A stretch of DNA of 45,469 nt from the NCBI GenBank assembly GCA_937896195.1, contig CALBNC010000114.1, positions 1 to 45,469 of the forward strand, given 5' to 3'. Both the position numbers and the translations under genes were made by a program. This DNA is from an uncultured Gammaproteobacteria bacterium. GTDB taxonomy: Bacteria > Pseudomonadota > Gammaproteobacteria > PS1 > Pseudothioglobaceae. Shown here piece after piece: positions 21,425 through 31,056 of this stretch (within the stretch, counting starts at the first letter, position 1; each line of letters opens with the position of its first letter). Below the pieces are notes generated by a model. That model was not told the origin of the DNA and did no database searches. It saw only the letters and a list, made by a program, of their open reading frames with translations.

Positions 21425-22966
21425 TTACTTAAATGTTAGTAAACTTTTGCCAGTCATTTCATTTGGTTGATCAACGCCCATCATGGCTAATAAAGTTGGT
21501 GCAATATCAGACAGCGCTCCTTTGCAAGGCTCAGCTATTGTTGCCTCTCTAGAGCTGACAAATATTAATGGCACCGGATTATTAGTATGAGCCGTATGCA
21601 CTTCATGTGTTTCTAGGTTGAACATCTGCTCCACATTACCATGGTCAGCTGTGATTAACATTTCACCATCAATGGATTTAATTGCTTGGTAAATAAGCCC
21701 TAAACAAGCGTCTACTGCTTCAACCGCTTTAATGGCGGCATCAAGCATTCCGGAATGACCAACCATGTCAGTATTAGCAAAGTTGCAAATAATTAAATCG
21801 TACTTTTGGCTTTCGATATTTTCAACTAGCGCATCAGTTAATTCAAAAGCGCTCATTTCTGGCTGAAGGTCGTAGGTTGCAACTTCTGGAGATGGTATTA
21901 AGACACGGTCTTCACCATTAAATGGACGCTCAACACCGCCATTTAAAAAGAAAGTGACATGAGCGTACTTCTCGGTTTCGGCAATTCTAAGCTGCGTCAT
22001 ACCTAGGTCGGCTAAATATTCTCCAAGTACGTTGTTGAGCTTGGAGGATGGATAGGCAACGGGTAAATTGAAGTCTTTTTTATATTCAGTTAGACAAACA
22101 AATTGGTTAGATACAAAGGTTCCACGTGAAAATCCTTGGAAATTTTCATCCGTAAAGGCTTGGGTAATTTGGCGTGCACGATCGGCGCGATAGTTCATGA
22201 AAATCAGAACGTCGCCTTCGTTGATTACGACTGGCGCATTGATAACGGTTGACTGAATGAATTCATCAGTTTCACCTCGCGCATAAGCCTGATCAATTGC
22301 GTCCATAGCGGTTCTGGCTAAGAATTTAGACTTGCCTTTTGAGATAAGCTCATAGGCACAGCGTATGCGTGACCAGCGATTATCTCTATCCATAGAAAAA
22401 TATCGCCCAATAATGGTTGCAATCTCGCCAACACCTAGGTTGACAATTTTGTCTTCTAATTTTTGAATGTATTTCTTGGCACTTTTTTGAGCACAGTCTC
22501 TACCGTCAGTAAATATGTGTAAATACACGTCTTGACAGTCGTATTTTTTTGCCATTTCAAGCATGCCATGCAGCTGGTCTTCGTGAGAATGCACACCACC
22601 ATCAGATAATAACCCCATGATGTGAACGGCCTTATTGTTCTCATTGGCATATTCAAGAGAGTTTCTTAGCGTTGGGTTTCTAAAGAAATCACCATTTTGT
22701 ATTTCATTCTGAATACGAGTAAAGTCCTGTTTAACAACACGACCTGCGCCCAAGTTAAGGTGGCCCACTTCTGAGTTGCCCATTTGCTCGCCAGGTAGAC
22801 CTACCTGTTCGCCACTGGTTAGGATTAGAGAGTGTTGAAATTCTTGATTAAAGCGATCCCAAACTGGTGTTTTTGCCTGAGCAATCGCATTGTTTTCAAT
22901 TGTTTCAGAATGCCCCCAGCCGTCTAAAATTAATAAGATTTTGGTGTCTTTTTTGGATTTCATCAT
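21425..22966 (-). CDS. gpmI: Cofactor-independent phosphoglycerate mutase
   Basis: A 513-residue, Mn-dependent enzyme of the alkaline phosphatase superfamily interconverting 3- and 2-phosphoglycerate. The N-terminal metal site LILDGWGHS, the phosphorylated serine in MGNSEVGHLNLGAGR (Ser65), DGGVHSHEDQL, and the C-terminal metal ligands in NFANTDMVGHSG and TADHGNVEQM are all present. Length is as in E. coli GpmI. Two adjacent ATGs make the exact start uncertain by one codon. It is followed by rpe at 36 bp, probably in one transcript. Confidence 0.97.
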   Translation of the reverse strand: MMKSKKDTKILLILDGWGHSETIENNAIAQAKTPVWDRFNQEFQHSLILTSGEQVGLPGEQMGNSEVGHLNLGAGRVVKQDFTRIQNEIQNGDFFRNPTLRNSLEYANENNKAVHIMGLLSDGGVHSHEDQLHGMLEMAKKYDCQDVYLHIFTDGRDCAQKSAKKYIQKLEDKIVNLGVGEIATIIGRYFSMDRDNRWSRIRCAYELISKGKSKFLARTAMDAIDQAYARGETDEFIQSTVINAPVVINEGDVLIFMNYRADRARQITQAFTDENFQGFSRGTFVSNQFVCLTEYKKDFNLPVAYPSSKLNNVLGEYLADLGMTQLRIAETEKYAHVTFFLNGGVERPFNGEDRVLIPSPEVATYDLQPEMSAFELTDALVENIESQKYDLIICNFANTDMVGHSGMLDAAIKAVEAVDACLGLIYQAIKSIDGEMLITADHGNVEQMFNLETHEVHTAHTNNPVPLIFVSSREATIAEPCKGALSDIAPTLLAMMGVDQPNEMTGKSLLTFK

Positions 22967-22992
22967 TTTCGAGTAAACCTTAAATATTAGAA

Positions 22993-24084
22993 CTAAACAT
23001 TAAACAAGAAGTGTACCACATCACCATCTTGGACAATGTATTCCTTACCTTCAGAGCGTAGTTTTCCGGCTTCTTTGGCGCCTTTCTCACCGCCGAATTT
23101 AATAAAGTCATCATAGGCAATTGTTTCAGCTCGAATAAAACCCTTTTCGAAATCTCCATGGATTTTTCCTGCCGCTTGTGGTGCGCTATCACCAATATTA
23201 ATAGTCCAGGCACGAACCTCTTGAACACCTGCTGTGAAGTAGGTTTGCAATCCAAGCAGAGAGTATCCTGCTCTGATTAGACGATCAAGCCCCGCTTCTG
23301 TTTGGCCCATTTCATCTAGAAAATCTTGTTTTTCATCTGCATCTAGCTCTGAAATTTCAGCTTCAATATCAGCGCAAATAGCAACAACTTGAGCACCTTC
23401 ATGTTTTGCAAATTGATCAACCGCATCTAAAAGCGGATTGTTCTCAAAACCCTCCTCACTAACATTAGCCATATAAAGAACAGGCTTGATAGTGAGTAGT
23501 TGAAATCCGCGTAGAAGCTTTAGCTCTTCTTCGTCAAATTCAAGACTTCTTGCGCTGTGTCCAGCTTCCAATGCAGGTAATATTTTTTCTAATAATTCCT
23601 TCAGTGGCACGCCGCCTTGTTGACCAGACTTAGTATTTTTAAGCGCTTTCTGTAAGAGTTTTTCCACGACAGCAAGGTCAGCGAGGATAAGCTCTGTATT
23701 GATAATCTCGATGTCATCTAAAGGCGATATTTTGCCCGCAACATGGATAATATCATCATTTTCAAAGCAACGAACCACGTGAACGATTGCATCAGTTTCA
23801 CGGATGTTGGTTAAAAACTGGTTGCCCAGTCCTTCACCCTTAGAGGCGCCTTCTACTAATCCAGCAATGTCGACAAACTCCATCGTCGTTGGTAGAATTT
23901 TTTGAGGGTTAACAATTTTTGCCAGCTCATTAAGGCGCTTATCATTGATTGGCACGATGCCAACATTAGGCTCAATGGTGCAAAAAGGATAGTTTTCTGA
24001 CGCGATGCCAGCCTGGGTTAACGCATTAAATAGGGTTGATTTCCCTACATTGGGCAGTCCAACAATACCACATTTAAATCCCAT
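22993..24084 (-). CDS. ychF: YchF/OLA1-type P-loop NTPase
   Basis: A 363-residue ribosome-associated NTPase of the Obg-related YchF family. P-loop [15 protein letters not shown] (about 8-22), the switch region with [20 protein letters not shown], and the G4 variant NVSE in place of NKxD are visible; the last explains the ATP preference of the family. A coiled insert and a C-terminal TGS-like domain ([24 protein letters not shown]) complete it. It follows pth and precedes gpmI on the same strand, the pth-ychF pairing being common in gammaproteobacteria. The family is linked to translation and oxidative stress response. Confidence 0.97.
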   Translation of the reverse strand: MGFKCGIVGLPNVGKSTLFNALTQAGIASENYPFCTIEPNVGIVPINDKRLNELAKIVNPQKILPTTMEFVDIAGLVEGASKGEGLGNQFLTNIRETDAIVHVVRCFENDDIIHVAGKISPLDDIEIINTELILADLAVVEKLLQKALKNTKSGQQGGVPLKELLEKILPALEAGHSARSLEFDEEELKLLRGFQLLTIKPVLYMANVSEEGFENNPLLDAVDQFAKHEGAQVVAICADIEAEISELDADEKQDFLDEMGQTEAGLDRLIRAGYSLLGLQTYFTAGVQEVRAWTINIGDSAPQAAGKIHGDFEKGFIRAETIAYDDFIKFGGEKGAKEAGKLRSEGKEYIVQDGDVVHFLFNV

Positions 24085-24119
24085 TTTTTTCTCCTTTTAG
24101 CTCCAGCGAGCCGTGCCTA

Positions 24120-24692
24120 TTATTTTGTATGTAAGTTTTTCATGGCTTGATCTATATTGCCCTTGACAACTTCTTCAATGACTTGTAGCGAGTCTATCAT
24201 TGCGTTTTGAATATGCTCTAGTTCGCTTTTATTTGGCGAATGTAGAACATAATCAGCCACCTGTTCTTTATTACCAGGATGACCAATACCAAGACGTAAT
24301 CGATAAAAAGCCTTGGTATCTAGTACTTTAATAGTATCACGTAAGCCATTATGACCACCATGCCCACCTTCAGCCTTAAGCCTAGCAACGCCCGCATCCA
24401 AGTCAAGCTCATCATGGACAACCAATATTTCATCGGCCTCTAGTTGATAGAACCTTGCTAAAGCCTGAATAGATTGGCCCGATCGGTTCATGAACGTGCC
24501 AGGTTTTAATAGACGAACGCCAACACCAGCGATGGTGATTTGTGTCACATCGCCGAAAAATTTAGCTTCCTTTTTGAAGGTGGCTGAGTATAAATTGGCC
24601 AGTGCATCACAAAACCAAAACCCAACATTATGACGATGCGACTGATAATCCTTGCCTGGATTTCCCAGGCCAACAATCAGTTTTATTGCCAT
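24120..24692 (-). CDS. pth: Peptidyl-tRNA hydrolase
   Basis: A 190-residue enzyme that releases peptides from peptidyl-tRNA. Conserved parts: VGLGNPGKDYQSHRHNVGFWF with catalytic His21, FMNRSGQS, LVVHDELDLDAG and GGHGGHNGLRD. Length is normal. It lies 6 bp after rplY and 35 bp before ychF, the common rplY-pth-ychF order. No irregularity seen. Confidence 0.98.
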   Translation of the reverse strand: MAIKLIVGLGNPGKDYQSHRHNVGFWFCDALANLYSATFKKEAKFFGDVTQITIAGVGVRLLKPGTFMNRSGQSIQALARFYQLEADEILVVHDELDLDAGVARLKAEGGHGGHNGLRDTIKVLDTKAFYRLRLGIGHPGNKEQVADYVLHSPNKSELEHIQNAMIDSLQVIEEVVKGNIDQAMKNLHTK

Positions 24693-24698
24693 AATTAT

Positions 24699-25373
24699 TT
24701 ACTTAGAGTCTGACTCTTCTTCTGCATCAGCTGCATCTTGGCCAGTTACTTCAGTTTCAGGTGCAACTGGTGCATCATCTTCAACTTCAGCCATAATCTT
24801 AGCTTCTTGAACAGCAACAACACTCTGGTCGTGTGCCTCGATATCGCCATGTGTTAGAGCTGTTAGAGTTACACCTTCAGGCATAACTAAGCCAGTTAGA
24901 CTGATGTGACCACCTAACGCTAAGTTAGTGATATCTACGTCAATTGAAGTCGGAAGGTCGTCCGGTAAGCACGATACTTCAACAGAAGTAACAAACTGAT
25001 TAAGGATAGCGCCTAAACGAACGTTTTCATTTTTATCAGAACCGATAAAATGTAGAGGAACATTTGTAACAAGCGCTTGTTTTAAGTTAATACGCAAGAA
25101 GTCAACATGAGTAACAAGATTTTTTGCAGGATGACGTTGCAAATCTTTAATGATCACCGCCTCTTTCTTCTTGCCAACCATTAGATCTAATACAGAGTTA
25201 AAAGACTCTTCTTTTTCTAATAAGTGTGTAATTTCGTGAATACTTAGGGTGATGTTAGTTGGGGCTTTACCCGCACCATAAATAATTGCAGGGATTTTTT
25301 CTGCGTGACGTAGGCGGCGGCTCGCACCTTTACCTTGATCTTCACGCTTTGTTGCATTGATTGTTAAACTCAT
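24699..25373 (-). CDS. rplY: Ribosomal protein L25 (CTC form)
   Basis: A 224-residue L25 of the longer CTC type. The N-terminal 5S rRNA-binding domain (about 1-95) has KREDQGKGASRRLRHAEKIPAIIYG and HVDFLRI. A beta-rich TL5/CTC domain follows (NVPLHFIGSDKNENVRLGAI, EVSCLPDDLPTSIDVDI). The acidic tail (EVEDDAPVAPETEVTGQDAADAEEESDS) is typical of the family. The E. coli L25 is only 94 residues; the long form is common in other proteobacteria. A promoter and a terminator-like hairpin lie directly upstream (25390-25453). Confidence 0.96.
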   Translation of the reverse strand: MSLTINATKREDQGKGASRRLRHAEKIPAIIYGAGKAPTNITLSIHEITHLLEKEESFNSVLDLMVGKKKEAVIIKDLQRHPAKNLVTHVDFLRINLKQALVTNVPLHFIGSDKNENVRLGAILNQFVTSVEVSCLPDDLPTSIDVDITNLALGGHISLTGLVMPEGVTLTALTHGDIEAHDQSVVAVQEAKIMAEVEDDAPVAPETEVTGQDAADAEEESDSK

Positions 25374-25389
25374 GTTTATACTCCGTAAA

Positions 25390-25453
25390 ATAAAAAAAAC
25401 ACCATAATAAGGGTGTTGACTTAGTTTATATATTTTGCGACCAAATATATCAA
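25390..25453 (-). promoter_or_regulatory. rplY promoter with a 5'-terminal terminator-like hairpin
   Basis: On the minus strand TTGATA (25453-25448), 17 bp and TATAAA (25430-25425) form a good promoter with an expected start at 25418. Immediately after lies the stem AACACC / GGTGTT (25417-25412 and 25403-25398) with an 8-nt loop and an eight-T run, then the ribosome site ACGGAG. The hairpin may end readthrough from ubiB, attenuate rplY, or protect its mRNA. Confidence 0.6.
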
Positions 25454-25491
25454 CGGGTTAATTTTACCCTAAATAAATCCCCTCTGAAAGG

Positions 25492-27096
25492 CTATCTAGA
25501 CTTGATCCAGAATAGCAGGGCCACTATCGCGCCGACACCACTCGCAACCCACAAGGAGTTAACGGCAAAAACACCTGATAAGATCAATAGTGATCCAGAA
25601 AATAGGGCAGCAGTTTGCCTGTTGGCGTTCTCACTTAATTGGTTAACAATCTTCTCAGTTTGCTGGGTATAGAGCCTATCCATATCCTTTAGTTTGCTAA
25701 GCTGCTTTAGTGCATTAATAGTTAGTGCCGGAAGCTCTGGAATATCTCTCAATAGTTGCGGGGCATCTTCTTTTAGTTTTTCAAAGGTTTTTTTCATGCT
25801 GTATTTCTCTTTCATTAAATCTTCTAAAAATGGTTTAGCAGTTGACCACAAATCTAGTTGCGGATAAAGCTGCCTGCCTAGGCCCTCAATATTAAGCAAC
25901 GTCTTATCTAATAATAACAGTTGCGGCTGAACTTTGATGTCGAAATTTTTTGCCTCTTGGATTAAGTCTAACAAAACTTGTCCAAAAGATATATCGCCTA
26001 GTGGCTTGTCAAACATCGGATCACAAATTTTTTGCACAGCAGCCTCAAAAGCTTTTTCGTCAGTGTTGACACCTACCCAGCCAGAGTCTATGTAAACTTG
26101 CGCTACTTTTTGGTAGTTTTGATTAAAAAAGGCTAAAAATATGTCTGCTAAAAAATCCTTGTCTTCTTCGCGTAACGAGCCCATGATGCCAAAATCCACA
26201 CCAATGTACTGACCGGTATCAGAAACAAAAATATTACCAGGGTGCATATCAGCATGGAAAAAATTGTGTTTAAACACTTGTGTGAAGAAGATAATCACGC
26301 CTTCTTCTGCCAAGCGCTTCATGTCAATATTTTTAGCTTTGAGTGTTTCAATTTCACCAACTGGCGTGCCATAGATACGCTCAGTTGTGAGTACGCTAGT
26401 TCGGCTTAGATGATGATAGACCTTTGGAATGTAGAGTAGATCAGAATGTTCAAAATTTTCTCTAATTTTGTCACAATGCGCAGCTTCAATACGCATGTCC
26501 AGCTCATTCATGATAATAGCTTCAAACTCTTCTACAACTTCTATTGGTCGAATTTTTTTAGCCAAAGGGTGCTTGTTAAATATTTTTGCCAATGCATACA
26601 TTAGCTTTATATCGCGAGCGATAAGCTTATCAATGTCTGGGCGCACAACCTTAACTACTACCTCCTGCCCCTCTAAGGTGGTGGCTGTATGAACTTGAGC
26701 AATGGAGGCGCTAGCGAGAGGCTGATCATCAAATGTTTTAAAAAGCTGCTTAATTTTTCCACCCAAAGCCTCTTCAATCATAAGCTTGGCTTTTTGTGTA
26801 CTAAAGGCCGGGCAACTATCTTGCAGTTTTTTGAGCTCTAAACTGATATCATCAGGCAAAAGGTCTGGTCGAGTAGAGAGAGTCTGCCCAAATTTGATAT
26901 AAATAGGGCCTAACGCTTCAAGGGCCAGGCGAATTCTTTCGCCTCTTGAATACTTTTTAATAGGAAAATAATACCAAGGCGTTAAATACAGTAATGGCTT
27001 AAAGCTCTTAAGAAAAGGTGTTGAAAGTACCAGAGAATCTAATCGGTAACGCATTAGTACGCGTGAAATTTTCAAAAACCTAAAAAGACTACGCAT
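25492..27096 (-). CDS. ubiB: UbiB, ADCK-type atypical kinase for ubiquinone synthesis
   Basis: A 534-residue membrane-anchored atypical kinase/ATPase needed for ubiquinone synthesis. The family KxGQ motif is present as YIKFGQTLSTRPDLLP. The Ala-rich nucleotide loop is ASASIAQVHTA, the catalytic-loop segment FFHADMHPGNIFV, and the metal motif GVDFGIMG. Two C-terminal membrane helices (about 494-530) anchor it. It ends the gltA-ubiE-ubiJ-ubiB cluster (2 bp after ubiJ), the normal order for the ubi genes. Slightly shorter than the E. coli protein (546 residues). Confidence 0.96.
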   Translation of the reverse strand: MRSLFRFLKISRVLMRYRLDSLVLSTPFLKSFKPLLYLTPWYYFPIKKYSRGERIRLALEALGPIYIKFGQTLSTRPDLLPDDISLELKKLQDSCPAFSTQKAKLMIEEALGGKIKQLFKTFDDQPLASASIAQVHTATTLEGQEVVVKVVRPDIDKLIARDIKLMYALAKIFNKHPLAKKIRPIEVVEEFEAIIMNELDMRIEAAHCDKIRENFEHSDLLYIPKVYHHLSRTSVLTTERIYGTPVGEIETLKAKNIDMKRLAEEGVIIFFTQVFKHNFFHADMHPGNIFVSDTGQYIGVDFGIMGSLREEDKDFLADIFLAFFNQNYQKVAQVYIDSGWVGVNTDEKAFEAAVQKICDPMFDKPLGDISFGQVLLDLIQEAKNFDIKVQPQLLLLDKTLLNIEGLGRQLYPQLDLWSTAKPFLEDLMKEKYSMKKTFEKLKEDAPQLLRDIPELPALTINALKQLSKLKDMDRLYTQQTEKIVNQLSENANRQTAALFSGSLLILSGVFAVNSLWVASGVGAIVALLFWIKSR

Positions 27097-27098
27097 GG

Positions 27099-27611
27099 TT
27101 ATTGGTTTTTATTGGCGTATCTTTTTGAGACTTTTGGGCTGATCAATAGATTGCTTAGCCCGTTTTTCAACGCTTCGATTGGATTAGATGAGTCCTTGGC
27201 AATTTTTTTAAATTTTTCGGCTTTTTTGCCAATTTCATGCGCAACTATATCACCGGTATATTGAGATAGCATTTCTTCTAGGTCTATATCAGCCTCTGTC
27301 AATAAGTCAACCAAGAGCTGGGCAGTTTTGACGTCACCATGGATTTGGATTTTATCCTGCCTAAGTAGATCAGTAAGATCTTCACCCTTAAATAGCGCAA
27401 AAAATACATTGGGTTTGAGTTTGATTGCAACATCACTAGGGGTGTTAGTATCGCTAGTGACAAAGATTCGATTATTGGTGCAGACAAAATTAACTTCTAG
27501 GAATGAGTCGATCAGAGAAAATCGAATGACCTTTGATTCCAAAGGCTTGATATCGACAGAGCCATTTTGAATTAGAAAATTTAGTGCTTGCTCAAGAACA
27601 AAGTGCTGCAT
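27099..27611 (-). CDS. ubiJ: UbiJ, SCP2-domain ubiquinone accessory factor
   Basis: A 170-residue SCP2-type protein. UbiJ binds lipid intermediates and scaffolds the aerobic ubiquinone complex. Recognition rests on the SCP2-like strand pattern (SFLEVNFVCTNNRIFVTSD, FFALFKGEDLTDLLRQDKIQIHGDVKTAQLL) and its position between ubiE and ubiB. The C-terminal Lys-rich coiled segment (KKAEKFKKIAKDSS) is usual for the family. Together with ubiT, the genome has both the aerobic and the anaerobic SCP2 partner. Confidence 0.9.
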   Translation of the reverse strand: MQHFVLEQALNFLIQNGSVDIKPLESKVIRFSLIDSFLEVNFVCTNNRIFVTSDTNTPSDVAIKLKPNVFFALFKGEDLTDLLRQDKIQIHGDVKTAQLLVDLLTEADIDLEEMLSQYTGDIVAHEIGKKAEKFKKIAKDSSNPIEALKNGLSNLLISPKVSKRYANKNQ

Positions 27612-27617
27612 AACGTC

Positions 27618-28358
27618 TTAGGTTTTTATACCTTTATGAAGGGCCACAATACCACCTGAAAGGTTATGATATTCACAAAAGCCAAAACCCGCCTCAAGCA
27701 CCATATCTTTTAAGGTTTCTTGATCAGGGTGTTTGCGGATAGATTCTGCTAAATATTGGTAAGACTCCTCGTCATCAGCAACAATACCACCTAATTTTGG
27801 CATGATATTAAACGAGTAAAAGTCGTAGAATTTTTTTAAAAATTCAGAGTCTGTTGTAGAAAATTCTAAAATTAATAAACAGCCACCTGGTTTTAAAATT
27901 CTTTGCATTTCGCTCAATGCTTGGTCTTTATCAGTGACATTTCTAAGGCCAAAAGCAATAGAAATACAATCAAATGTATTGTCTTCAAACGGGAGGTACT
28001 GAGCATTAAGCTGGACATAATCTACGCCAAAAACACCTTTATTGATTAAGTTTTTACGACCTTCACCCAGCATAGCGGCGTTAATATCAGACAAGATGAC
28101 TTGGCCAGACTCACCGACTTTCTTTCGAAATTCAATGGCTAGATCACCTGTTCCGCCAGCGATGTCTAGTACTTTGTCACCAGTTTTAACATTAGAAGAT
28201 GCAATGGTGTAGCGCTTCCACAGGCGATGAGCACCAAACGACAAGACGTCATTCATGAGGTCATATTTACTCGCAACCGAATCAAACACACCTCTTACAA
28301 GGCTTTGTTTATCGTCAGTGGCTACTTCTTTAAAGCCGAAATGGGTGGTATTTTTCAT
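27618..28358 (-). CDS. ubiE: Ubiquinone/menaquinone C-methyltransferase
   Basis: A 246-residue SAM-dependent methyltransferase acting on the benzoquinone ring. Motif [40 protein letters not shown] and the N-terminal [29 protein letters not shown] are characteristic. I chose the ATG at 28358, 4 nt after the gltA stop, because it gives the typical N-terminus; an in-frame start at 28400 would overlap gltA by 38 nt. It is the first ubi gene of the gltA-ubiE-ubiJ-ubiB cluster. Confidence 0.95.
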   Translation of the reverse strand: MKNTTHFGFKEVATDDKQSLVRGVFDSVASKYDLMNDVLSFGAHRLWKRYTIASSNVKTGDKVLDIAGGTGDLAIEFRKKVGESGQVILSDINAAMLGEGRKNLINKGVFGVDYVQLNAQYLPFEDNTFDCISIAFGLRNVTDKDQALSEMQRILKPGGCLLILEFSTTDSEFLKKFYDFYSFNIMPKLGGIVADDEESYQYLAESIRKHPDQETLKDMVLEAGFGFCEYHNLSGGIVALHKGIKT

Positions 28359-28362
28359 TAGT

Positions 28363-29499
28363 TTACTTGGTTGGGTAGTCTCTAAAATCATGACCAACAT
28401 ATATTTGCGTTGGTCTAAAAATTCTATTTTGCCCTACTTGTTCATGCCAGTGTGCTGCCCAGCCAGCAGAACGCGCCATGGCAAATATTGAGGTAAAGTG
28501 CTCTTTTGGAATTTTAAAAATTTCAGAGTATAAGATACCTGAGTAAAAGTCTACATTTGGATACACGCCTTTTACTGATAGTAGTTCTTCGCATACTCGC
28601 TCTACTTCTAGTGCTGTTTCAAAACGCTTAGACAAGGTAATGCCTGATTTTTTAATGTAGGCTTCGATCATTTCTTGCAAAATTGTTGCGCGAGGATCTT
28701 TAACACGATATTCACGATGACCCATACCCCAGATAACTTGTTTATTTTTTAGGCGATTTTCAATATAACCACGAGCATTTTTTGCGTCACCGATTTCATC
28801 TAGCATTTTTAGCACGTCTTCATTCGCACCTCCATGCAATGAACCTGCTAAAGTGCCCACTGCTGCAGAAATTGAAGCAAAAGGGTTGGCCAGTGTTGAT
28901 GCGGTTACCATGGCTGAGAATGTACTAGCGTTGATAGTATGTTCAGCGTGTAATATTAAACAGGCATCAAACAATTGAACAATATCATCATCCGGCTCTT
29001 CACCAAAAGACATGTATAGGAAATTTTTCGCATAAGACATTCCCTTGCTTGGTGGAATTGGGTCGTAGCCTGTGCCAATTCTCGCCCACATAGCTACTAA
29101 AGTACTCATGTTGGCAATAATTTTAGTCAATGCATTTTGGGTAAAAGCAGAGTCTGGGTTTTTCGCGTCTGCACCTGGATAAAAGGTGGCCATCGCCGCA
29201 ATAGCAGCTTGCAAAACGTCCATTGGATGGCCATCTGTTGGCAAGGCCCACATCATTTGGCGAATATTACGCTTAACCTCGTAACGCTTATGTAGTACAG
29301 ACTGGAATTTTTTTAGTTTTTTTGCACTGGGTAATTCTCCATCTCTAAGTAGCATTGCCACTTCTTCGAATGAGGCATTTTTTACAAGGTCTTTAATGGA
29401 GTAACCACGATAAGCCAATATACCGTTTTCCCCATCAATTGACGAAATGGAAGACTCTGTTGCTGGAATGCCTGCAAGGCCTGGGACGTATTCAATCAT
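28363..29499 (-). CDS. gltA: Citrate synthase (short, CitZ/PrpC-like form)
   Basis: A 378-residue citrate synthase condensing oxaloacetate and acetyl-CoA. Catalytic residues are His222 ([10 protein letters not shown]), His261 ([14 protein letters not shown]) and Asp317 ([11 protein letters not shown]). The length and N-terminus ([17 protein letters not shown]) resemble the dimeric, NADH-insensitive type and methylcitrate synthases rather than the 427-residue E. coli GltA. No propionate genes are nearby, so citrate synthase is more likely. The mRNA leader can form alternative hairpins (29516-29579). AGGAG precedes the ATG. Confidence 0.92.
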   Translation of the reverse strand: MIEYVPGLAGIPATESSISSIDGENGILAYRGYSIKDLVKNASFEEVAMLLRDGELPSAKKLKKFQSVLHKRYEVKRNIRQMMWALPTDGHPMDVLQAAIAAMATFYPGADAKNPDSAFTQNALTKIIANMSTLVAMWARIGTGYDPIPPSKGMSYAKNFLYMSFGEEPDDDIVQLFDACLILHAEHTINASTFSAMVTASTLANPFASISAAVGTLAGSLHGGANEDVLKMLDEIGDAKNARGYIENRLKNKQVIWGMGHREYRVKDPRATILQEMIEAYIKKSGITLSKRFETALEVERVCEELLSVKGVYPNVDFYSGILYSEIFKIPKEHFTSIFAMARSAGWAAHWHEQVGQNRIFRPTQIYVGHDFRDYPTK

Positions 29500-29515
29500 A
29501 GTATCTCCTTATTAA

Positions 29516-29579
29516 GCTACCATATACTTGTAGTAGGGTAGCCATACTTATTATTAACTGTCATTAAGTAGGCTACCTT
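29516..29579 (-). promoter_or_regulatory. Leader of gltA with alternative hairpins
   Basis: On the minus strand three segments occur in order: AAGGTAGCCTACTTA (29579-29565), TAAGTATGGCTACCC (29550-29536) and GGTAGC (29521-29516). The first two pair almost perfectly; the second can instead pair with the third, which ends just upstream of the AAGGAG ribosome site. This is the layout of a leader with mutually exclusive structures. The ligand or trigger is unknown. Confidence 0.5.
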
Positions 29580-29645
29580 GTATTAATCTTAACTTTTCAC
29601 TATATAAAAAATAACTTCATAATATAATATTTAGGCAATAACGCC

Positions 29646-29993
29646 CTAAACTGAAAAAGACGAGCCACAACCACAAGTGGTTTTGGCATTAGGATTGTGA
29701 ATAATAAATCGTGATCCTTGTAAGTCTTCTAAATAATCAACCGTTGCACCGATAAGATACTGATAGCTCATTGGATCTATTACTAATTGAACGCCGTTTT
29801 TTTCAACGCCGGAGTCTCCCTCTTTATGTTCTTGATCAAACGTAAATCCATAAGAAAAACCTGAACAGCCGCCACCCGTGATATACACTCTTAGGCGTAG
29901 ATCTTTATTTTTTTCTTCTTTAATCAAGGTCGATACTTTATTGGCAGCGTTATCGCTAAAAATAATATCTGCTGATTCTAATTCTTCTGACAT
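29646..29993 (-). CDS. erpA: Iron-sulfur cluster insertion protein
   Basis: A 115-residue A-type carrier that delivers Fe-S clusters. The three ligand cysteines are in place: Cys43 in [11 protein letters not shown], and Cys107 and Cys109 in TTCGCGSSF. The N-terminus [13 protein letters not shown] and the [26 protein letters not shown] stretch match ErpA more than IscA. It lies 17 bp after argC, at the end of the aroQ-accB-accC-argC transcript. It would serve the several Fe-S proteins of this window (UbiU, UbiV, NrdG). Confidence 0.93.
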   Translation of the reverse strand: MSEELESADIIFSDNAANKVSTLIKEEKNKDLRLRVYITGGGCSGFSYGFTFDQEHKEGDSGVEKNGVQLVIDPMSYQYLIGATVDYLEDLQGSRFIIHNPNAKTTCGCGSSFSV

Positions 29994-30010
29994 ATTAAGG
30001 CCTCTGTAAA

Positions 30011-31042
30011 TTAAGGTAATAACCCAATAGATGTTAGCCCTGATGTTTCATCAAGACCAAACATAATATTCATATTTTGAACGGCTTGGCCGGAAGCGCC
30101 CTTAACCAAGTTATCAATCACCGACATAATAACTAATTTATTGCTATTCGGGATTTTCTGAACTGAAATCTGGCAAAAGTTCGACGACTTAACACTACGC
30201 GTTTCTGGATAAACTCCATCATCTAATATTGTAACAAAAGGCTCATTAGAATAGGTATCAACAAAATAAGGTCTTATATCTATATTTTCATCAAGCAGAT
30301 CTACATAAATTGTAGCCTGCATGCCGCGAATCATTGGCACTAAATGAGGTACAAATGTAAAGTTAACAGTTTCACCTGCTAAGATTTCAAGTGCTTGCTT
30401 GATTTCAGGATAATGACGATGTCCGCTCACTCCATACGATTTTAGACTTTCACTAGTTTCACATAAAAGCATGGCTTGGTTGGCTGCGCGACCAGCGCCA
30501 CTAACGCCTGATTTACAATCAGCAACAATGCCAGAAAGGCTAATCAGCTTATTTGTAATAAGAGGTTTTAGTGCTAATTGAACAGCGGTCGGATAACAAC
30601 CCGGATTGGCTAGTAACATTGCATCTTTAATTTGAGCTCGGTTGGTTTCTGGCAATCCATAAACAGCTGAATCAAGTAGTTCTGCTTGAGTATGCTCCAT
30701 GCCGTACCATTTAGACCACTCAGTTTGATCTGTGATTCTAAAATCAGCACCCAGATCAATTACTTTAATGCCTTTATCAATAAAAGCACCTGCACCTTCC
30801 ATGGCAACACCATGAGGTGTTGCAAAGAAAATGACATCACAAGTGTTGAGAATGTTGTCACTAGGTAGCGAGAACACAAGATCTGAATGCCCAACTAGTG
30901 AAGGAAAAATGCTATCAACTCGTTTTCCATCAAGAGAACGAGAGCTAATCGCAACCACTTCAACACCAGTATGGTTATGAAGGAGTCTTAATAGTTCTAC
31001 ACCGGTATAGCCGGTGCCACCAATAATGCCTGCTTTAATCAT
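30011..31042 (-). CDS. argC: N-acetyl-gamma-glutamyl-phosphate reductase
   Basis: A 343-residue NADP-dependent enzyme of arginine synthesis. The N-terminal nucleotide loop [25 protein letters not shown], the active-site cysteine motif [15 protein letters not shown], and [11 protein letters not shown] with [14 protein letters not shown] are intact. Length is normal. It lies 14 bp after accC and 17 bp before erpA, so it is transcribed with the fatty-acid carboxylase genes. No irregularity. Confidence 0.97.
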   Translation of the reverse strand: MIKAGIIGGTGYTGVELLRLLHNHTGVEVVAISSRSLDGKRVDSIFPSLVGHSDLVFSLPSDNILNTCDVIFFATPHGVAMEGAGAFIDKGIKVIDLGADFRITDQTEWSKWYGMEHTQAELLDSAVYGLPETNRAQIKDAMLLANPGCYPTAVQLALKPLITNKLISLSGIVADCKSGVSGAGRAANQAMLLCETSESLKSYGVSGHRHYPEIKQALEILAGETVNFTFVPHLVPMIRGMQATIYVDLLDENIDIRPYFVDTYSNEPFVTILDDGVYPETRSVKSSNFCQISVQKIPNSNKLVIMSVIDNLVKGASGQAVQNMNIMFGLDETSGLTSIGLLP

Positions 31043-31056
31043 AATTTTATAAAATC

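Noticed and set aside
28359-28400. Upstream start for ubiE inside gltA
   Set aside because: The ATG at 28358 gives the family N-terminus and lies just after the gltA stop; the upstream start adds unrelated residues encoded within gltA.
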